Source: an uncultured Clostridia bacterium (GTDB lineage Bacteria; Bacillota; Clostridia; Christensenellales; Aristaeellaceae). From it: 26,233 nt of DNA. Shown piece by piece: positions 7,302 through 14,744 of the stretch. The number at the start of each line of letters is the position of its first letter. Within the stretch, counting starts at the first letter, position 1. The notes under the pieces are model-generated. The model was given only the letters and a program-made list of their open reading frames with translations. It ran no database searches and was not told the origin of the DNA. The stretch lies in assembly GCA_934647305.1 (NCBI GenBank), contig CAKUFI010000035.1, positions 1 through 26,233 on the forward strand, written 5' to 3'. The translations under genes and the position numbers were made by a program.

Positions 7302-8107
7302 TTCCCGTTCTCCTTCCATCCGTCCGGCTTCAGCGAGCCGGTGGTTTCCACCACGTCCACGCGATACACTTCGCACACCTGACGCAGCTCGCCCTCGTCC
7401 TCCAGTATCCACGCGCCCACCTGCGCGCCCAGCCTTCGCGCCAGGCGCACGCGTTCCTCGTTCAGCGGGGGCGTCTTGCACCAGCTCGTCAGGCGGTTTT
7501 CAAACGGCAGCCAGACGATCAGCCGGTGTCCCTTCGCGCCCGCCGCGATCTGCTCCAGGCGTGCCTCGTCGACCGGGCCGTCGTAGTGGATCGCCGCTCT
7601 CGGAAAGCGCACCGCAACCCGTTCAAGGTAACCGGGCCGCACGCAGGTAAAGCCCAGCAGCTCGCCCAGGTTCGCCTTTTCGGCCAGGTCAAACAGCGCC
7701 TCCGTCTGCGCCGCGTCGAAGGACTCGATCACGTTATCCAGCTTGAGCGGCATGCGCCTCTCGCGCGCCAGCGAAAACACCTCGCCAAGCAGCGGCAGCG
7801 GCTCGCCCGCAAACCGCGCCCCCTTCCAGGAGCCATATTCCAATGCCCGCGCTTCCGCGAGGGTCATATCCGAAATCGCCCGCGGCTCGGTCAGCTCCCC
7901 GCCCGAGGCCGTGCGGCCGGTGCGGTTCACCGTGCGGTCGTGCAGCACCACACACGCGCCGTCCCTGGTGAACTTAGGGTCAAGCTCGATCAGGTCGTAG
8001 CCCTGGCCGCAGGCCGCCTGAAACGCGGCGAGCGTGTTCTCCGGATACTCCGTGCTCACGCCCCGGTGCGCCTGCAGCAGCACCCTGTGCCCGTTCACTG
8101 TACGCAT
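7298..8107 (-). CDS. Glycerophosphodiester phosphodiesterase family protein
   Basis: A 269-residue TIM-barrel enzyme that hydrolyses glycerophosphodiesters to glycerol-3-phosphate and an alcohol. It shows the family motifs at the expected places: HRG (14-16), ENT (23-25), ELD with metal-binding E41 and D43, and HD (56-57) of VLHDRTVNRTG. No signal peptide is visible, so it acts in the cytosol. Members of the family usually need a divalent metal, which gives a possible, unproven reason for coupling to a manganese exporter. ATG 8107 is preceded by GAGGAAGG. The gene starts a two-gene operon with mntP. Confidence 0.92.
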   Translation of the reverse strand: MRTVNGHRVLLQAHRGVSTEYPENTLAAFQAACGQGYDLIELDPKFTRDGACVVLHDRTVNRTGRTASGGELTEPRAISDMTLAEARALEYGSWKGARFAGEPLPLLGEVFSLARERRMPLKLDNVIESFDAAQTEALFDLAEKANLGELLGFTCVRPGYLERVAVRFPRAAIHYDGPVDEARLEQIAAGAKGHRLIVWLPFENRLTSWCKTPPLNEERVRLARRLGAQVGAWILEDEGELRQVCEVYRVDVVETTGSLKPDGWKENGK

Positions 8108-8150
8108 TCGTCCTTCCTCATTTCATCGTTTTATGGAATTGCAAAACTGT

Positions 8151-8176
8151 GTTATAATTCTCCATATCGCCGTCAA
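8151..8176 (-). promoter_or_regulatory. Possible promoter of the phosphodiesterase-mntP operon
   Basis: On the minus strand, TTGACG (8171-8176) and TATAAC (8151-8156) lie 14 bp apart, shorter than ideal. The -10 box lies 43 bp before the ATG, and the region follows a terminator, so a promoter is expected here. Confidence 0.4.
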
Positions 8177-8196
8177 TTCCTGCCGGAGTGCGAAAG

Positions 8197-8221
8197 AAAA
8201 ACGCCTCCGGCGCAGCCGGAG
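8197..8221 (-). terminator. Intrinsic terminator of the 64-residue membrane protein gene
   Basis: Minus strand: stem CTCCGGC / GCCGGAG with a 3-nt loop, followed by GGCG and five Ts. It starts 8 bp after the stop codon. Confidence 0.8.
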
Positions 8222-8229
8222 ACGCTCGG

Positions 8230-8424
8230 TCAGAGCTTCGTCAGATCCGTGAGCAGCCCTATTTTGCTGCCATAGTACAGATCGCGGATTTTTTGCTCAG
8301 TTGCCCGGCGGCGCTGCTCGATGATCAGCGTTCCGCCATAAAGCAGCAGCAGCAGGATTCCGGCGCATAGCGCGATGATTGCCACTCGCCGCCAGAGCGC
8401 CGCGCTGTTCCTTTTCCTCTTCAC
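8230..8424 (-). CDS. Small single-pass membrane protein of unknown function
   Basis: A 64-residue protein starting at GTG 8424, chosen because AGGAGG lies 6-7 bp upstream; the ATG further up at 8544 would place the terminator of the neighbouring gene inside the coding region. Residues 1-13 are basic (KRKRN...WRR), 14-35 form one membrane helix, and 36-64 an amphipathic, charged tail with EQRRRATEQKIRDLYY. The layout resembles small membrane subunits or regulators such as septum-type single-pass proteins, but I recognise no family. It has its own terminator downstream and no clear promoter upstream. Confidence 0.65.
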   Translation of the reverse strand: MKRKRNSAALWRRVAIIALCAGILLLLLYGGTLIIEQRRRATEQKIRDLYYGSKIGLLTDLTKL

Positions 8425-8509
8425 AGCGCCCCTCCTCTCAGAAAATGAACGGCGGATTCCTTTGAAAACCGTCGCCTCTCGAAGCGCTGGCATTGCTGTG
8501 CGATGCTTC

Positions 8510-8542
8510 AAAAAACGGGCGGAGAGAGCATTCCCTCCGCCC
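8510..8542 (-). terminator. Intrinsic terminator of the surface protein gene
   Basis: Minus strand: 8-bp stem GGGCGGAG / CTCCGCCC with a 10-nt loop, one G, then six Ts (8510-8515). It begins 8 bp after the stop codon. Confidence 0.88.
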
Positions 8543-8550
8543 ATACAGTC

Positions 8551-9876
8551 TTACTTGTTCTTACGCAGCTTGCGGGACTTGATGCCGGTGCCGGCAGCAA
8601 TCAGCAGGCAGAACGCACCGCCCAGCAGCAGCGCCATCTGAACCGGATAGGTACGGTCAGAGGTCTTCGGAATGTCGGTATTGCCAGGCTTCTTGGTCGG
8701 CGCAACAGTGGGCGCGGCAGTCGGAGTCGCAGTGGGCTCCGCAGTCGGCGCAACAGTCGGCTCCTCGGTCGGCGCAACAGTCGGCTCTTCGGTCGGCGCA
8801 ACAGTCGGCTCCTCGGTGGGCGCGGCAGTCGGCTCTTCAGTCGGCGCGACGGTCGGCTCCTCGGTGGGCTTTACAGTCGGGGTCGCAGTGGGCTCATCGA
8901 CAGGCAGCTTGTCGCGGTCGAAGTAATATGTTAGCCTTGCGCCCTTGGCGTCAAGCTGGATCGTCTCGCCGGGCTGCTTCATGCCGGTGGTCTTGGCGTC
9001 TACAGACACGCCTACGAGCTTCCAGCCTTCGTTGAGCTCGAACAGCTCGCTGAGCTCAGGAATCACGTAGTCCATATCTTCCACATCGTCCGGCAGCGGA
9101 TAATACCAGATCACAGGGGACATCGGGCCATTCTTGGCAACCAGCGATTCCTCGCCCGCAGTCCGCGTCTTGCCAGTCACGGACACGTAATTACCCTGCG
9201 GCTCGATGGGCGTCCAGGTCGGAGGAACTTCCGTGGGAGGCACATCCGTCGGAGGCACATCGGTCGGAGGCACATCCGTCGGAGGCACATCGGTCGGAGG
9301 CACATCGGTCGGAGGCACTTCCGTCGGAGGCACATCGGTCGGGGGAACCTCGGTCGCAGGCACGGCGGTCGGTTCGGGCGTCGCGGTCGCGGGCACCGCA
9401 GTCGGCGTAGGAGTGGGCGTCGCGGTCGGCTTGGGAGTCGGAGTCGTGGGCACGGCGGTCGGCTCAGGCTTCTTCGCAACCAGGTAAATCGTCGTGCCCT
9501 TGTTGCAGGCAGTGGTGCCTCTCATGGTAAGGGGCCAAGTCTTCGGGTCCGCGTTGGCTTCCTTGCTCCAGCCGACAATGCTGTAGCCTTTGTCCACCGT
9601 CGCGCGATCCGCGGCGGCCTTGATGTCGCTGATGGCGATGGTATGGTTGTTGTATGCGGTATCGCTGTGGTTTGTCGTGTACTGGCAGACGAACGTCGTC
9701 TTTTCGCTCGTGCCGTAGTTGTAGCCGATGCTGAAGCTGTCATCCACGTAGAGCACCTTGAACGTCACGTCGATGCTGTGTCCCGTGTCGAGCTTCGCGC
9801 TTGCCGGAAGTGCACCCATGCACAGCACCAGCAGTGCAACGAAGACAGCCGTCAGGCGTTTCATCGTTGTTTTCAT
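8551..9876 (-). CDS. Secreted Pro/Thr-rich repeat protein with C-terminal sorting signal
   Basis: A 441-residue cell-surface protein. Residues 1-27 are a signal peptide ending ASA. Residues 28-135 form a small domain with GYSIVGWSKEAN, reminiscent of Flg_new/InlB-type B-repeats. Residues 137-225 are a Pro/Thr linker with nine [DE]VPPT repeats (176-220). Residues 226-325 are a second globular segment. Residues 326-398 are a second linker with five 8-residue repeats of the EEPTVAPT type (339-378). The tail reads IPKTSD (402-407), a hydrophobic helix (about 412-431) and basic SRKLRKNK, the layout of a sortase signal with IPKTS in place of LPXTG. ATG 9876 has GGGAGGA 7 bp before it. The linkers probably span the wall; ligand unknown. 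No sortase is in the window. Confidence 0.85.
   Translation of the reverse strand: MKTTMKRLTAVFVALLVLCMGALPASAKLDTGHSIDVTFKVLYVDDSFSIGYNYGTSEKTTFVCQYTTNHSDTAYNNHTIAISDIKAAADRATVDKGYSIVGWSKEANADPKTWPLTMRGTTACNKGTTIYLVAKKPEPTAVPTTPTPKPTATPTPTPTAVPATATPEPTAVPATEVPPTDVPPTEVPPTDVPPTDVPPTDVPPTDVPPTDVPPTEVPPTWTPIEPQGNYVSVTGKTRTAGEESLVAKNGPMSPVIWYYPLPDDVEDMDYVIPELSELFELNEGWKLVGVSVDAKTTGMKQPGETIQLDAKGARLTYYFDRDKLPVDEPTATPTVKPTEEPTVAPTEEPTAAPTEEPTVAPTEEPTVAPTEEPTVAPTAEPTATPTAAPTVAPTKKPGNTDIPKTSDRTYPVQMALLLGGAFCLLIAAGTGIKSRKLRKNK
8743..8862 (-). repeat. Five 24-bp coding repeats (EEPTVAPT)
   Basis: Five in-frame units encode residues 339-378 of the surface protein. The near-identical units suggest copy number can change by slippage, altering linker length. 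Confidence 0.85.
9217..9351 (-). repeat. Nine 15-bp coding repeats ([DE]VPPT)
   Basis: Nine in-frame units encode residues 176-220 of the surface protein. Several units are identical at the DNA level, which favours recent expansion. Confidence 0.88.
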
Positions 9877-9952
9877 GACTCATTCCTCCCGTCGTATTTC
9901 AGGTCTTCCACCAGGTCTTTTGTTTTCGAAGCCATCCAGACCCACGGGTATA

Positions 9953-9980
9953 ATTATACTCACCATTTTGTTCAAATCAA
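9953..9980 (-). promoter_or_regulatory. Promoter of the surface protein gene
   Basis: On the minus strand TTGATT (9975-9980) and a perfect TATAAT (9953-9958) are 16 bp apart. The leader to the ATG is about 70 nt. Confidence 0.7.
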
Positions 9981-10153
9981 GCGCTTCGGTAATATATTAC
10001 AGTATATTCTCTAATTTTCTATCATGTATGTATATAGTCTAGTGCTTATAGACTAGTCTATATCACTCTAAAATATAACATACGTATTTTTATTCATCAC
10101 CTTATCTCGCTCATGAAGGAAAATCATTCATATAAGAAGCGATTTAATCACAT
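9981..10153. other. AT-rich control region without genes
   Basis: This stretch is much richer in A+T than the rest of the window. It contains an inverted repeat TAGTCTA (10035-10041) / TAGACTA (10049-10055) with a 7-bp gap, plus the overlapping palindrome CTAG/TAGTCTA to 10060, which could be an operator upstream of the surface-protein promoter. No coding frame is convincing. Confidence 0.5.
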
Positions 10154-10179
10154 AAAAAAGAAGAGGCCCTCAAGGCCTC
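10154..10179 (-). terminator. Intrinsic terminator of the housekeeping operon after rpe
   Basis: Minus strand: stem GAGGCC / GGCCTC with loop TTGAG, then TTCTTTTTT. It lies 20 bp after the rpe stop codon. Confidence 0.9.
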
Positions 10180-10199
10180 CCCTTTCGTCTGATTTGCTC

Positions 10200-10871
10200 T
10201 TATGCCTGCCGCGTTCCCGCGCCCCTGACGTTCCTGATAAACGCCGCCGCGTCCTGCGCGCCGTAGAGCGCCGAGCCCGCGACCAGCACCGTCGCGCCGC
10301 GCTCGATGAGCATCCCGGCGTTTTTCTCGTTCACGCCGCCGTCCACCTCGATCTCGAAGCCCAGCCCGGCCGCGCACCTCATCCGGTCGATCTCGCGAAT
10401 CTTCTCGACCGCGCTTTCGATCATCCGCTGCCCGCCGAAGCCCGGGTTGACGGTCATCACCAGCGCCAGGTCGATGTCGCCCAGCACATACCGCAATCCC
10501 TCGGGCGAGGTCGCCGGGTTAAGCGCCACGCCGGCCAGGCAGCCGCACGCGTGAATCTGCTGAATCGCGCGGTGCAGGTGATTCGTCGCCTCGGCGTGCA
10601 CGGTAATAACCCTCGCCCCCGCCTGCGCGAACTCCTCGATGTACCGCTCGGGCCGCTCGATCATCAGGTGCACGTCGCAGGGCAGCTCGCTCGCCCTCGC
10701 CGCCGCCCTCAGCACGCCCTGCCCAAAGGAAATATTCGGCACAAACGCCCCGTCCATCACGTCGAAATGCAGCCAGTCCGCGCCTGCGTCGCGCATACGC
10801 CGAATCTCGCTGCCGATTGAAAGGAAATCCGCCGCCAGCAGGGAGGGGGCCACCTTGATCTTGTCAGTCAT
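10200..10871 (-). CDS. rpe: Ribulose-phosphate 3-epimerase
   Basis: This 223-residue cytosolic TIM-barrel enzyme interconverts ribulose-5-phosphate and xylulose-5-phosphate in the pentose phosphate pathway. Family landmarks are all present: APSLLAADF at the start, H35 and D37 in HFDVMDG, H68 in VHLM, VNPGFGGQ (141-148) and D177 in VDGGV, which covers the metal ligands and catalytic acids. Its ATG lies 8 bp inside the end of rsgA, so it is translationally coupled, and it is the last gene of the operon before the terminator. The thiN gene that follows it in Bacillus subtilis is absent here. Confidence 0.96.
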   Translation of the reverse strand: MTDKIKVAPSLLAADFLSIGSEIRRMRDAGADWLHFDVMDGAFVPNISFGQGVLRAAARASELPCDVHLMIERPERYIEEFAQAGARVITVHAEATNHLHRAIQQIHACGCLAGVALNPATSPEGLRYVLGDIDLALVMTVNPGFGGQRMIESAVEKIREIDRMRCAAGLGFEIEVDGGVNEKNAGMLIERGATVLVAGSALYGAQDAAAFIRNVRGAGTRQA

Positions 10872-11745
10872 ATCGCTCTTTCCACCTCGTGCTCATTTCT
10901 TCGCTCAGCGCAGCATATCGCACCCAGCGCTCGCGATTGATTTTTCCATTTTCCACGTCCGCCCTCACGGCGCAGCCCGGCTCACTCCTGTGCAGGCAGG
11001 GCGAAAACCGGCATTTTCCCTCGTAGCCCTCGAATTCAGGCATCCAGTCCGGCAGCTTTACCGGCTCCATCAGCGGCAGCTCGAGCAGGCTGAACCCGGG
11101 CGTGTCCAGCACGCCGCCTCCCCCCGGCAGCGGGGTCAGCTCGCACTGCCTGGTGGTGTTTTTGCCCCGGTCGATCTTTTCGGACAGGCTGCCCGTCTCG
11201 AGCGTCAGGCCGTACATCCGGTTGATCAGCGAGGACTTGCCCACGCCCGACTGGCCGCACAGCGCGTACACCTTGCCCTCAAGCGCCGCCTTGAGCGCCT
11301 CCACGCCCTCGCCCGTGCGCGCGCAGGTGGCAAATACCTGAACCTGTGCCCCCCGGTACTGCACGCTCAGCTGCTCCGCGTCGCCCTCGTCGCACTTGTT
11401 CACCGCCAGCACCGGCTCGATGCCGTTCATCCGCGCGAAGATCAGCATCCGGTCGATCAGCATCAGGTCGGCCTGCGGATAGCCCGCCGAAATCACCAGC
11501 ACGCACGCGTCGATGTTGGCCACCGGCGGGCGCAGCAGCTGGTTTTTCCGAGGCAGGATTTCCTCCAGCCAGCCGTTCTGTTCGCCCTCGCCGGGGGTGT
11601 AGACCACCTGATCGCCCGCCATCGGGTGCAGCCGCTGCCGCCTGAGCTTTGCCTGGGCGCGCAGCGTGTGGCAGGCTCCGTCGCTCCCGCGCACCGTGTA
11701 AAACCCGCCGATTCCCTTCAACAAAAGGCCCGTATCCCGCGTCAT
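10864..11745 (-). CDS. rsgA: Ribosome small-subunit GTPase RsgA
   Basis: The 293-residue protein is a circularly permuted GTPase that tests and releases maturing 30S subunits. Residues 1-70 form the OB-fold. The permuted motif order is visible: G4 NKCD (116-119), P-loop GQSGVGKSS (164-172), switch GKNTTR (194-199), G3 DTPG (214-217). The C-terminal zinc knuckle has C245, C250, H252 and C258. ATG 11745 overlaps the prkC stop by 4 bp (ATGA). The kinase next door makes regulation of RsgA by phosphorylation plausible, as reported for the Bacillus homologue CpgA. Confidence 0.96.
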   Translation of the reverse strand: MTRDTGLLLKGIGGFYTVRGSDGACHTLRAQAKLRRQRLHPMAGDQVVYTPGEGEQNGWLEEILPRKNQLLRPPVANIDACVLVISAGYPQADLMLIDRMLIFARMNGIEPVLAVNKCDEGDAEQLSVQYRGAQVQVFATCARTGEGVEALKAALEGKVYALCGQSGVGKSSLINRMYGLTLETGSLSEKIDRGKNTTRQCELTPLPGGGGVLDTPGFSLLELPLMEPVKLPDWMPEFEGYEGKCRFSPCLHRSEPGCAVRADVENGKINRERWVRYAALSEEMSTRWKERYD

Positions 11746-13547
11746 TCAAACACCACCGTCTCGTCCAGCACGCTCTGCCCGTCCAGATAGACGCTCAGGC
11801 GATGCTCTCCCTGCGTTTTGTCCGCCATTTCAAGCCGCACATCCCGCTCGCCCCGGGGTACCCACTCGTGGTACACCTCGCGTGAGTTCTCCGTGCCCTC
11901 GTCGAGCAGGCAGATCAGTTCACCCATCTCGCCCTCGACCGACACGCGCACGGTCTTTTTGCACACCGCGCCCTGCGCCTGCCCCAGGCTGAGCACCAGG
12001 TCGATTCGTCCGCCCAACAGCGTCCGCTGGTTCGCCGGCACCGACTGCGCGATCACCGTGCCCGGCGCGGCCTCGTCGAATGCCCACTCGATCAGTCCCG
12101 CCTGCATGCCGCAGGAGGAAAGCGTCTGCTCCGCGTCCTCGCGGCTCTTTCCCTTCATTTCGGGCGCGGGCGCGCTCTCACCGCTGACGTACAGCGTCAC
12201 CTCGGAGAAGGGCGGCACGCGCTCCCCCGCCGCGGGCGACTGCCCGATCACCATACCCGGCTTCTCGTCGGAAATCTGCAGCACGATGTCGCCCAGCGCA
12301 AGCGAGGCCTCCTCCAGCCGCTGCATCGCCTCGCTGCGGAGGATTTCGGTCAGCACGGGCACCTCGACCGCCGCCTTGCCCAGGCTCACCGTCAGCTCCA
12401 CGCGGTCCCCGGGAAACAGCAGCATGCCAGAGGCCGGCGACTGGGCAATCACCGTGCCGGTCAGCGCGTCCTCGCTGTAAATCTGGATCAGCTGATACTT
12501 GAGCGCCAGCTCGTCCAGCTGCGCCGTCGCGTCCTCCACCTGCGCCTTTTCCAGTGCAGGCATGCGCACCCGGGTCTTGAGCTTGTTATAGTAGCGCAGT
12601 CCGGCGACCATCACCGTCAGCGCCGCCACCGCGCACACCCCGGCCAGCGCGATCGACAGCGCGCGCTTGCGGGTCAGTCTGGGCGGCTTCGGCTCCTCGG
12701 CCTGCCGGCGGATAAACCCGCCCATGGGCATCTTGAGCGCGCGCCTGAGGTCAATCGCCATCTCCTGCGCGGTCTGATACCGGTCTTCAGGCTTCTTGGC
12801 CATCGCCTTGAGGATCACCTCGCTCAGGCCCCTGGACACGTCCGGGTTGTCCAGCGACGGGTCGCGCGGCTCCTCGTGGATGTGCTTGAGCGCCACGGCC
12901 ACCGGCGTTTCCCCATCGAAGGGCACGTGCCCGGTCACCATCTCGTAGAGCACCACGCCCACCGAGTACAAATCGCTCTTCTCGTCCGCCATCCCGCCCG
13001 AGGCCTGCTCCGGCGAAAAGTAGTGCACCGACCCCATCATCTGCGTGCCGAAGCTGGTCGAGCTGCTCGAGCTGGTCACCCGCGCGATGCCGAAATCGCC
13101 CACCTTCACGCCCGAATCCGCGTCCATCAGGATGTTCTGCGGCTTGATGTCGCGGTGCACGATGTGGTTTTCGTGGGCGTGCCCGATCGCCGAGAGGATG
13201 CTCAGCGTGATCTGCACCGCCCGCTGCGGCCGAATGCGGCCATACTGGCGAATCAGCTCCTTGAGCGTCACGCCCTTGACGTACTCCATGACCAGGTAGC
13301 GAGTTTCCCCGTCCTGGCCCACGTCGAACAGGTCTACGATGTTGGGGTGGGACATCTGCGACGCGGCCTGCGCCTCGTGATTGAAGCGGCGGATGAAGTC
13401 CTCGTCGCTCATCAGCTCGCTGCGCAGCACCTTGACCGCCACCTCGCGGTCATACTTCAAATCCCACGCCCGATAGACCACCGACATGCCGCCGGTGCCT
13501 ATAATCTCCTCCAGCTCGTAGCGGCCGGACAGCGGCGCCTGCTTCAT
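11742..13547 (-). CDS. prkC: PASTA-domain Ser/Thr protein kinase PrkC
   Basis: A 601-residue membrane sensor kinase. The kinase domain (about 10-270) has GTGGMSVVY, catalytic lysine K39 (VAVKV), HRD (131-133), DFG (151-153) and the SPEQASG activation-loop end. A Ser-rich stretch (159-164) in the activation segment is a likely autophosphorylation site. One membrane helix (296-318) is followed by three external PASTA repeats (about 325-535), which in this family bind muropeptides, and by an extra beta-rich C-terminal domain (about 540-601). ATG 13547 with GGGAGG 7 bp upstream gives MKQAPLSGRYELEE, the normal start; a longer frame runs back into stp. It overlaps stp and rsgA by 4 bp each. Confidence 0.96.
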   Translation of the reverse strand: MKQAPLSGRYELEEIIGTGGMSVVYRAWDLKYDREVAVKVLRSELMSDEDFIRRFNHEAQAASQMSHPNIVDLFDVGQDGETRYLVMEYVKGVTLKELIRQYGRIRPQRAVQITLSILSAIGHAHENHIVHRDIKPQNILMDADSGVKVGDFGIARVTSSSSSTSFGTQMMGSVHYFSPEQASGGMADEKSDLYSVGVVLYEMVTGHVPFDGETPVAVALKHIHEEPRDPSLDNPDVSRGLSEVILKAMAKKPEDRYQTAQEMAIDLRRALKMPMGGFIRRQAEEPKPPRLTRKRALSIALAGVCAVAALTVMVAGLRYYNKLKTRVRMPALEKAQVEDATAQLDELALKYQLIQIYSEDALTGTVIAQSPASGMLLFPGDRVELTVSLGKAAVEVPVLTEILRSEAMQRLEEASLALGDIVLQISDEKPGMVIGQSPAAGERVPPFSEVTLYVSGESAPAPEMKGKSREDAEQTLSSCGMQAGLIEWAFDEAAPGTVIAQSVPANQRTLLGGRIDLVLSLGQAQGAVCKKTVRVSVEGEMGELICLLDEGTENSREVYHEWVPRGERDVRLEMADKTQGEHRLSVYLDGQSVLDETVVFE

Positions 13548-14266
13548 GGGGCGACCTCCCCGCAGTCCACCAGCACCACCGTGATGTTGTCCGCGCCGCC
13601 CCGCTCGAGGGCCAGGTCGATCAGCTGCCGCACACACTTTTCGCGGTCGGCCTGCTCGCGCAGTATCCGCTCGAGCTCGCCGTCCTCGATGTAGTTGCTC
13701 ATGCCGTCCGAGCACAGCAGCCACACGTCGCCGCTCTTCCTGTCCAGCGTTCGGATCTCCGGCTGCACCATCGACGAGGTGCCGATCGCGCGGGTGATGT
13801 AATTTTTGTGCGGGTGATGCATGGCCTCCTGCTTGGTGATTTTGCCCTCCTCCACCAGCTCGCCCACCAGCGAATGGTCGCGCGAAATCTGGGTCAGCGC
13901 GCCGCCGCGCAGCAGGTACGCCCGGCTGTCACCCACGTTGCACTCGATCACCTGCTCGTCGTCCACCCACACGCTCACCAGCGTCGTGCCCATGTTGCTC
14001 TTGTCGGCCTCGCGCTGGGCGGTGCGGTGAATGATGCGATTGGCCTCATGAACGGCATAGTTCACCGTTTCCTCGGTCGGAACCGGCGCGCACCGGAGCC
14101 AGCGGGTGAACTCGCTCACCGCCATCGCGCTGGCCACCTCGCCCGCTTTGTGACCGCCCATGCCGTCGGCCACCACCGCGAAGCTCTCTCCCGCCTCGGG
14201 CAGGTAGTACGCGTCCTGATTCACCGCGCGCACCCTTCCCACGTGCGTCGCTCCATATGCCTTCAT
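13544..14266 (-). CDS. stp: PP2C-type Ser/Thr phosphatase (PrpC/Stp)
   Basis: This 240-residue metal-dependent phosphatase reverses PrkC phosphorylation. Motifs run in family order: RAVNQD near residue 13, VADGMGGH near 32, GTTLV, GDSRAY, RDHS, CSDG and GADNIT near the end; the aspartates coordinate two metal ions. I start it at ATG 14266, preceded by GAGGAG 8 bp upstream, giving MKAYGATHVGRVR; the longer reading extends into a repeat cassette. It overlaps prkC by the ATGA junction and is the first gene after a 477-bp repeat cluster, whose palindrome ends only 20 bp upstream of the start codon. Confidence 0.96.
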   Translation of the reverse strand: MKAYGATHVGRVRAVNQDAYYLPEAGESFAVVADGMGGHKAGEVASAMAVSEFTRWLRCAPVPTEETVNYAVHEANRIIHRTAQREADKSNMGTTLVSVWVDDEQVIECNVGDSRAYLLRGGALTQISRDHSLVGELVEEGKITKQEAMHHPHKNYITRAIGTSSMVQPEIRTLDRKSGDVWLLCSDGMSNYIEDGELERILREQADREKCVRQLIDLALERGGADNITVVLVDCGEVAP

Positions 14267-14285
14267 GCCATTCACTCCTCTCCCG

Positions 14286-14315
14286 GGCAGGCTGAGCCTG
14301 CACGCACTTGCTTCC
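14286..14315 (-). repeat. 30-bp palindrome cassette next to the stp start
   Basis: Minus strand: starts GGAAGCAAGTG and ends in the palindrome GCAGGCTCAGCCTGC, which abuts the ribosome binding site of stp. Confidence 0.88.
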
Positions 14316-14330
14316 GCCGGTTCCATCGAC

Positions 14331-14365
14331 GAATTCGGGAACCATAAACTAGAGTTCCCGAATTC
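14331..14365 (-). repeat. Conserved-loop hairpin, copy 7
   Basis: Perfect 12-bp stem GAATTCGGGAAC / GTTCCCGAATTC; the loop read on the minus strand is TCTAGTTTATG. Next to it at 14369-14392 lies the lead-in palindrome AATCCGCAAGG / CCTTGCGGATT, an 11-bp perfect stem, and then GGGCGGGCACTGCCCGCC. Confidence 0.9.
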
Positions 14366-14462
14366 TGCGAATCCGCAAGGTTCCTTGCGGATTGACGGGC
14401 GGGCACTGCCCGCCTACTAGCTTCAACTTTCCGCCATCAGTATCCGTTTTTCCTCCCACGCC

Positions 14463-14640
14463 TCATTCGGGGAACCGCACCCCTACTCCCCTTTTCTCCC
14501 GTGGATCAAAGTGCCTTCCGGGTGGGATCTGGGGAGGGGCCTTTCATAGAAAGGCGGCCTCTCGAACGTTCCCCCCACGCCTCATTCGGGGAACCGCACT
14601 TCTCCTACTCCTTTATTCCGTGGATCAAAGTGCTTTCCGG
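14463..14640 (-). repeat. Two copies of a 59-bp block with conserved ends
   Basis: Copies at 14463-14521 and 14582-14640 share TCATTCGGGGAACCGCAC at one end and GGATCAAAGTGC.TTCCGG at the other, with a variable pyrimidine-rich middle. A third copy lies at 26061-26120. Between the two copies is a GCCTTTC / GAAAGGC hairpin (about 14539-14555). Orientation is given as minus because the cluster lies between minus-strand genes. Confidence 0.78.
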
Positions 14641-14714
14641 GAGAGCTCGAGAGGCGCTGGAAAGCCACGAGGCCTGACTGCGTTTGACCCGGATTTACAT
14701 CGGTTTCGTTCGGC

Positions 14715-14744
14715 GGCAGCAAGTGGGGCCGGGCACTGCCCGGT
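14715..14744 (+). repeat. 30-bp palindrome cassette touching the rlmN stop
   Basis: Starts GGCAGCAAGTGG and ends with CCGGGCACTGCCCGG; its last base is the first base of the rlmN stop triplet. It points opposite to the cassette at 14286-14315, so the cluster has inverted ends. Confidence 0.85.

Noticed and set aside
6267..7382. Plus-strand frames across the repeat cluster and opposite mntP
   Set aside because: The left parts translate palindromic repeat DNA and the right parts are antisense to the well-supported mntP gene.
9206..9487. Plus-strand frame with repeated VGGTS
   Set aside because: It is the complementary-strand reading of the 15-bp coding repeats of the surface protein, which has a signal peptide and sorting tail in its favour.
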